Of a DNA stretch of 64,000 bases, positions 60,643 to 64,000 are shown in pieces. Made by a program: the position numbers and the translations under genes. The DNA lies in NCBI RefSeq assembly GCF_012933385.1, contig NZ_JABBPN010000002.1, positions 1 to 64,000 of the forward strand, given 5' to 3'. Positions within the stretch are counted from its first letter, which is position 1. Every line of letters begins with the position of its first letter. Origin of the DNA: Paenibacillus lemnae. GTDB lineage: Bacteria > Bacillota > Bacilli > Paenibacillales > Paenibacillaceae. Under the pieces are notes generated by a model. That model ran no database searches and was not told the DNA's origin. It was given only the letters and a program-made list of their open reading frames with translations.

Positions 60643-62025
60643 TTATTGCTTTTTCTCGGCGATCTTCTTATCTCCCTGTTCTTTAGCCTGCCGGAGGGCC
60701 GTGTTGATATCCATATTGCCAAGTGCCAGATCTGTAATGAACTGGGTAGAGGCTTTCTCTACATCATTATCGTAAATCGTCTTGTACATGACCGGAGCGA
60801 ATTCATTAAAGAATGCCGCCTCCAGATTCTTTCCTTGGTATTCCGCCGTACCGTACACTTTCTGTACCTCCGGGTTAGACAGTACCGGCATGACACCAGC
60901 TTTGGAGGCTTCCATCTGGAATTCGTCAGAGATTAAATACTTGATGATTTTCATCGCCGCATCCTTATTCTTGGCAAAGGAAGGAATCGCGAGATATGTT
61001 GGATAAGCCTGACTGCCTACACCCGGGTTTTCCTTATAAGTCGGGTAGGATACCATATCCCAATTGAAGTCTGCTCTTTGAAAGTTCGGATTGCCGGTAT
61101 GATGCTGAATGCTTCCAAGCATGGCCGCTTTGCCATCATAGAAATCCTGAGAATCCGCAACCAGGTTTTCTTTCTTGGCCATAAACGCGCGGTAGCCTGG
61201 ATCCTGAGCCGGTGTGTACAATACGTCGAAGACCGATTTCCATTTCTCATCATCATACGTTGATAATTGAGTTTCCGGATCTACATACGACAGACCGAAA
61301 TTGTTGAGCTTAATGTGATGATGTCCTGAAAGGGCAAGCCCCACATAATCCGCGCCGTCACGGGTTTGGTTAAATTGTTTGGCGAGATCATACATCTCTT
61401 CCCACGTCATACCGTTGGTCGGGTAATCTACCCCGAATTTATCAAATATATCTTTGTTGTAGTAAATCACCAGGTTGGTGTTCTGGAATGGAACGCCCCA
61501 CAGCTCTCCATTCGCATTTGCTTTCATGGAATCGATCATCGACGGATCAATTCGGCTTAGGTCGACATCATACTTCTCCACCAGCTCCGTTAAATCGTAC
61601 TGAAAGTCATTAACGGGTACGGTATTGAAAAAGCCGCCGATCGATTGGACGAACAAGTCAATGTTCTCACCATCAAGAATCAAATGCTCGATTCTGCGTT
61701 CCGATGTCACACCTTTATATTCGATCGTCACATTCGGAAACTTTTCGCGAATAGCATTCCCGAAGGTAGCATCATTCTGCTCGTTGCTCGATCCTCCGCC
61801 ATTGGTGATAACAATGGTAACCGGCTCGTCAATCGTATCCGTTGCCGCCGCTTCCCCGCCGGAGTTTCCAGGAGCCGGATCGGACTTCGTATTATTGTTT
61901 CCTTCAGCAGCTTTGCCTCCGTCTGCAGGTGCAGATCCGGATCCTGTACATCCGGTCAACAGCGCAAATACCAGAACGATAACAAATGAAAGCAAACCCA
62001 TTTTCTTCATATGCGTCTTCTTCAT
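60643..62025 (-). CDS. Sugar ABC transporter substrate-binding lipoprotein
   Basis: This 460-residue family-1-type extracellular binding protein has a lipoprotein signal peptide with lipobox ALLTGC (Cys26) and a Gly/Ser/Asp-rich linker. The periplasmic-binding fold contains NLVIYYNKDIFDKFGVDYPTNGMTWEEMYDLA and a C-terminal helix-rich end. No permease or ATPase genes are adjacent in the window; the leftward neighbours are GH95 and GH28, so permeases may lie beyond 64 kb or elsewhere. A near-perfect cre site lies 23-38 bp before the start codon, indicating CcpA control. Import of pectin or rhamnogalacturonan oligosaccharides is inferred. Confidence 0.93.
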   Translation of the reverse strand: MKKTHMKKMGLLSFVIVLVFALLTGCTGSGSAPADGGKAAEGNNNTKSDPAPGNSGGEAAATDTIDEPVTIVITNGGGSSNEQNDATFGNAIREKFPNVTIEYKGVTSERRIEHLILDGENIDLFVQSIGGFFNTVPVNDFQYDLTELVEKYDVDLSRIDPSMIDSMKANANGELWGVPFQNTNLVIYYNKDIFDKFGVDYPTNGMTWEEMYDLAKQFNQTRDGADYVGLALSGHHHIKLNNFGLSYVDPETQLSTYDDEKWKSVFDVLYTPAQDPGYRAFMAKKENLVADSQDFYDGKAAMLGSIQHHTGNPNFQRADFNWDMVSYPTYKENPGVGSQAYPTYLAIPSFAKNKDAAMKIIKYLISDEFQMEASKAGVMPVLSNPEVQKVYGTAEYQGKNLEAAFFNEFAPVMYKTIYDNDVEKASTQFITDLALGNMDINTALRQAKEQGDKKIAEKKQ

Positions 62026-62047
62026 TTTACAAACCCCCTCATATCAT

Positions 62048-62063
62048 TTGATAACGCTTACAC
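62048..62063 (-). promoter_or_regulatory. cre site (CcpA binding) before the binding-protein gene
   Basis: TTGATAACGCTTACAC matches the cre consensus WTGNNARCGNWWWCAW at every position except the last. It lies about 22-38 bp upstream of the start codon, a roadblock or promoter-proximal position. Confidence 0.7.
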
Positions 62064-62157
62064 TGGCGGATAAGAACTTGATTCCTCGACACCACCCTTC
62101 CCGTTTCATACATTTATAGTAAAAACATCCACGTACTTTTTCTATGCTGTTTATTGC

Positions 62158-64000
62158 TCACTTCCTCCCGGAAATTTGCATTCTATGCTCCTTGCATTTC
62201 AGAATAAGTGCAGGAATCCGTATGCCGAAGCAGTAGGTTTGCCCTAGATCTTTCCCATTCCGGGAGGGGATGTGTTCACTGTATGTAAATGCCTGAAGCG
62301 CTTTGTCCAGCAGCTCCTCATCTCCCGAAAAAAGATAAGCATACAGCACACCGGGCGTCACCATTTTGTCCGTTTTGGCGTTATGAATCCGATCCTGCCC
62401 GGACAGCATGGAATGCGTATATTCCCATGCCCCGATATCCTCCAGCCAGTTTAATCTGGCCAGGCGGCGTGCAATGGCTACGACCGCATGGCGGGCGCGT
62501 TCGTCATTCGTCGTCTGCACATACATGATCAAGGATTCCATCACGGGCGAACCGATCACAAATGTTCCCCAGCGGTCTTTGGTGGTAGGACGATCCATGG
62601 AACCTGTGAAATTTCCTTCAACAGGATCCTGCATGTCAAGTACCTGATCAACGAGCTTTGCCGCGGCCTCTAAATACCGGGCTCGGGGAAACGTATGATA
62701 CATCGCCAGCATGGAAATGACCGGCCAGGTCATCCCTCTTTCCGTCGATTCCAGCTTTTCCCCACTCAAAATGTCCTGAGACCAGCGATCCGCGATCATG
62801 ACAGCAGTATCTCTTGCAAATCCATCACCGGTGAAGCAGTAATACTCCGTCAGTCCCCGGATCCAGGCATGGGAGCCCAGCTTGGGAGCTTCCGAATTAT
62901 GCTTCTCTGTGTGCTGATGTACTTTTCCAAGGCCCGGACCTGCCCCGCAGACATCGATATCCATCATGTGATGAATGTAGGGCATAGCGACCTGGTCGAA
63001 CCATGACACGCCGGCTCCCCTTAAAAAATGAAGCATTCCCACATGCCCATAATCATACTCTCCGTTGTTCCACGATCCCGGCCCGGTGTACTGGTCATCC
63101 CCGAAGTTGCGGTCCCCGTATAGATGCATCGTTTCTCTCCGCTGCAGGTAGACGGCAAGTGATTCATCCACCGCTTGTTCATACTTAGCAAATTGGTCAG
63201 TCCGCGGGAGCAGATCGCCTAAGGCTCCGCTGTCCGCATACCAGCTCCATGGTGCTAAAGCGTGCATCGGTGAATGAAAGGAAACAGCCTGTTTGCGCAG
63301 GAAATCGGCAGAGACTTTTGCCCGATCAAATGACAGTAGAAACTCATGTGTTCTGGACTCCCCTTGCCGAAGCACATAATAATCCTCCCGCTGGTCTGCA
63401 GGCAGAAAGGAATCCCGGTCCTCATTCCAGCCAGGCAGAAGACCGATCCGCAGCCATGCAGACGCAGCTTCCAGGCTCTTCGGATATTTTTCGGTAAAAT
63501 GCTTTACGGTAGTCATCACCGTGACCCGCGGAGTACGCGCAGCCATCCACCAGACCACGCCTTCCTCTCGAGCTGGAGGCAGAGTCGCAGATTCCCTCAC
63601 TCCATCACGGGTCTCCTGCTCTGCCAGCTGTCTTTTACCCATTCGGGTTTCCTGCTCCGACAGCTGATACACACCTAGAGCCTCTGCTGGTAATATGGAT
63701 TCACTCTCGCTGACAGCTCCATTTTCATTCCCCGCAGCACACCCGAATTCCCTGGCCTCTGTGAATGGAACCTCAAACGACAAATCCTCAACATCCACAT
63801 GTCCTAAAGAAGCCAGCAGGCGATGGGTAATCCTCAGCTCAGAGCGCCTGTGGTAAGCTTCCAGACGAATATCATAGGTCAAACCTGAAGGGACCTGTTT
63901 ACCGGTAAGATCGGTAAGATCCTTATCGATTTCATCCTTAACGATATAGTCTCCCTGCAGCCGGATTATGGCCGAGAGAGGACCATTCCGTTCGATCTCC
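62158..64000 (-). CDS. YetA/PcRGLX (PL26-like) exo-rhamnogalacturonan lyase-type protein, 5' end beyond window
   Basis: This is a C-terminal portion of at least 614 codons; the frame is open to the window edge, so the N-terminus is missing. The sequence PKSLEAASAWLRIGLLPGWNEDRDS, the block FLPADQREDYYVLRQGESRTHEFLLSFD and the (alpha/alpha) toroid part DRNFGDDQYTGPGSWNNGEYDYGHVGMLHFLRGAG match what I recall of the YetA/PcRGLX family, named after a fungal exo-rhamnogalacturonan lyase. It is in line with the pectin enzymes on the same strand. Whether it is secreted cannot be seen. Confidence 0.8.
   Translation of the reverse strand, partial: EIERNGPLSAIIRLQGDYIVKDEIDKDLTDLTGKQVPSGLTYDIRLEAYHRRSELRITHRLLASLGHVDVEDLSFEVPFTEAREFGCAAGNENGAVSESESILPAEALGVYQLSEQETRMGKRQLAEQETRDGVRESATLPPAREEGVVWWMAARTPRVTVMTTVKHFTEKYPKSLEAASAWLRIGLLPGWNEDRDSFLPADQREDYYVLRQGESRTHEFLLSFDRAKVSADFLRKQAVSFHSPMHALAPWSWYADSGALGDLLPRTDQFAKYEQAVDESLAVYLQRRETMHLYGDRNFGDDQYTGPGSWNNGEYDYGHVGMLHFLRGAGVSWFDQVAMPYIHHMMDIDVCGAGPGLGKVHQHTEKHNSEAPKLGSHAWIRGLTEYYCFTGDGFARDTAVMIADRWSQDILSGEKLESTERGMTWPVISMLAMYHTFPRARYLEAAAKLVDQVLDMQDPVEGNFTGSMDRPTTKDRWGTFVIGSPVMESLIMYVQTTNDERARHAVVAIARRLARLNWLEDIGAWEYTHSMLSGQDRIHNAKTDKMVTPGVLYAYLFSGDEELLDKALQAFTYSEHIPSRNGKDLGQTYCFGIRIPALILKCKEHRMQISGRK

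Overview
The window looks like a chromosomal segment of a Paenibacillus-type firmicute. This is inferred from the AGGAGG ribosome binding sites, frequent TTG/GTG starts, Bacillus-type LexA boxes, a yybP-ykoY riboswitch, a BclB-like collagen exosporium protein, a YqjW/UvrX-type polymerase with a YolD partner, and a very large set of plant-glycan enzymes. No rRNA, tRNA, CRISPR or prophage structure was seen. The only mobile element is an IS30-type transposase at the left edge, and it carries an internal rearrangement.

Layout: 1-1.1 kb damaged IS30 transposase. 1.3-6.8 kb a hypothetical gene, an HxlR regulator and a sugar-catabolic cluster (ThuA, TIM-barrel isomerase, Gfo/Idh/MocA dehydrogenase) with a divergent AraC regulator. 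6.9-10.8 kb housekeeping and stress genes: TerC behind a manganese riboswitch, a TVP38-type membrane protein, an MsrAB fusion, a YdaT-like small protein and a YitT protein with a long structured leader. 11.2-13.0 kb flavohaemoglobin with a Crp/Fnr box and a convergent Crp/Fnr regulator. 13.1-13.5 kb a LexA-box small gene. 13.6-21.7 kb a six-gene operon that looks like an exopolysaccharide synthase. 22.3-26.3 kb a GH35 beta-galactosidase with AraC, then a solitary Gfo/Idh. 26.5-29.5 kb a methyltransferase, DedA, response regulator and histidine kinase operon. 29.5-33.7 kb an operon of three different Gfo/Idh dehydrogenases with an AraC gene embedded. 34-35 kb the collagen-like protein. 35.1-38.8 kb the fructose operon fruR-fruK-fruA. 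39-48.1 kb a GH5 glucanase, a heterodimeric ABC exporter, an ADP-ribosylglycohydrolase and a GH29 fucosidase with its AraC regulator. 48.7-50.7 kb an SOS mutagenesis operon. 50.9-64 kb a pectin island: PL1-CE8 fusion, GH28, GH95, a sugar-binding lipoprotein and a YetA/PL26-like lyase cut by the window end.

The strongest candidate for an undescribed system is the 13.6-21.7 kb operon. It combines a processive GT2 synthase, a HEAT-repeat membrane partner, a nucleotide-sugar dehydrogenase, two membrane-anchored TIM-barrel glycosidase-like proteins and a regulator. That regulator joins a degenerate GGDEF-like domain to a receiver whose phospho-accepting Asp is replaced by Glu. The plan resembles Bacillus subtilis ydaJKLMN in logic but not in gene content. 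Second-tier signals are a paralogous small-protein family under LexA boxes, a PmrA-like box in front of the methyltransferase/DedA/two-component operon, and a 17-bp motif shared by two distant Gfo/Idh promoter regions.

All calls come from reading the sequence and from recall of families; no database search was run. Start codons were chosen by ribosome-binding-site spacing where possible.
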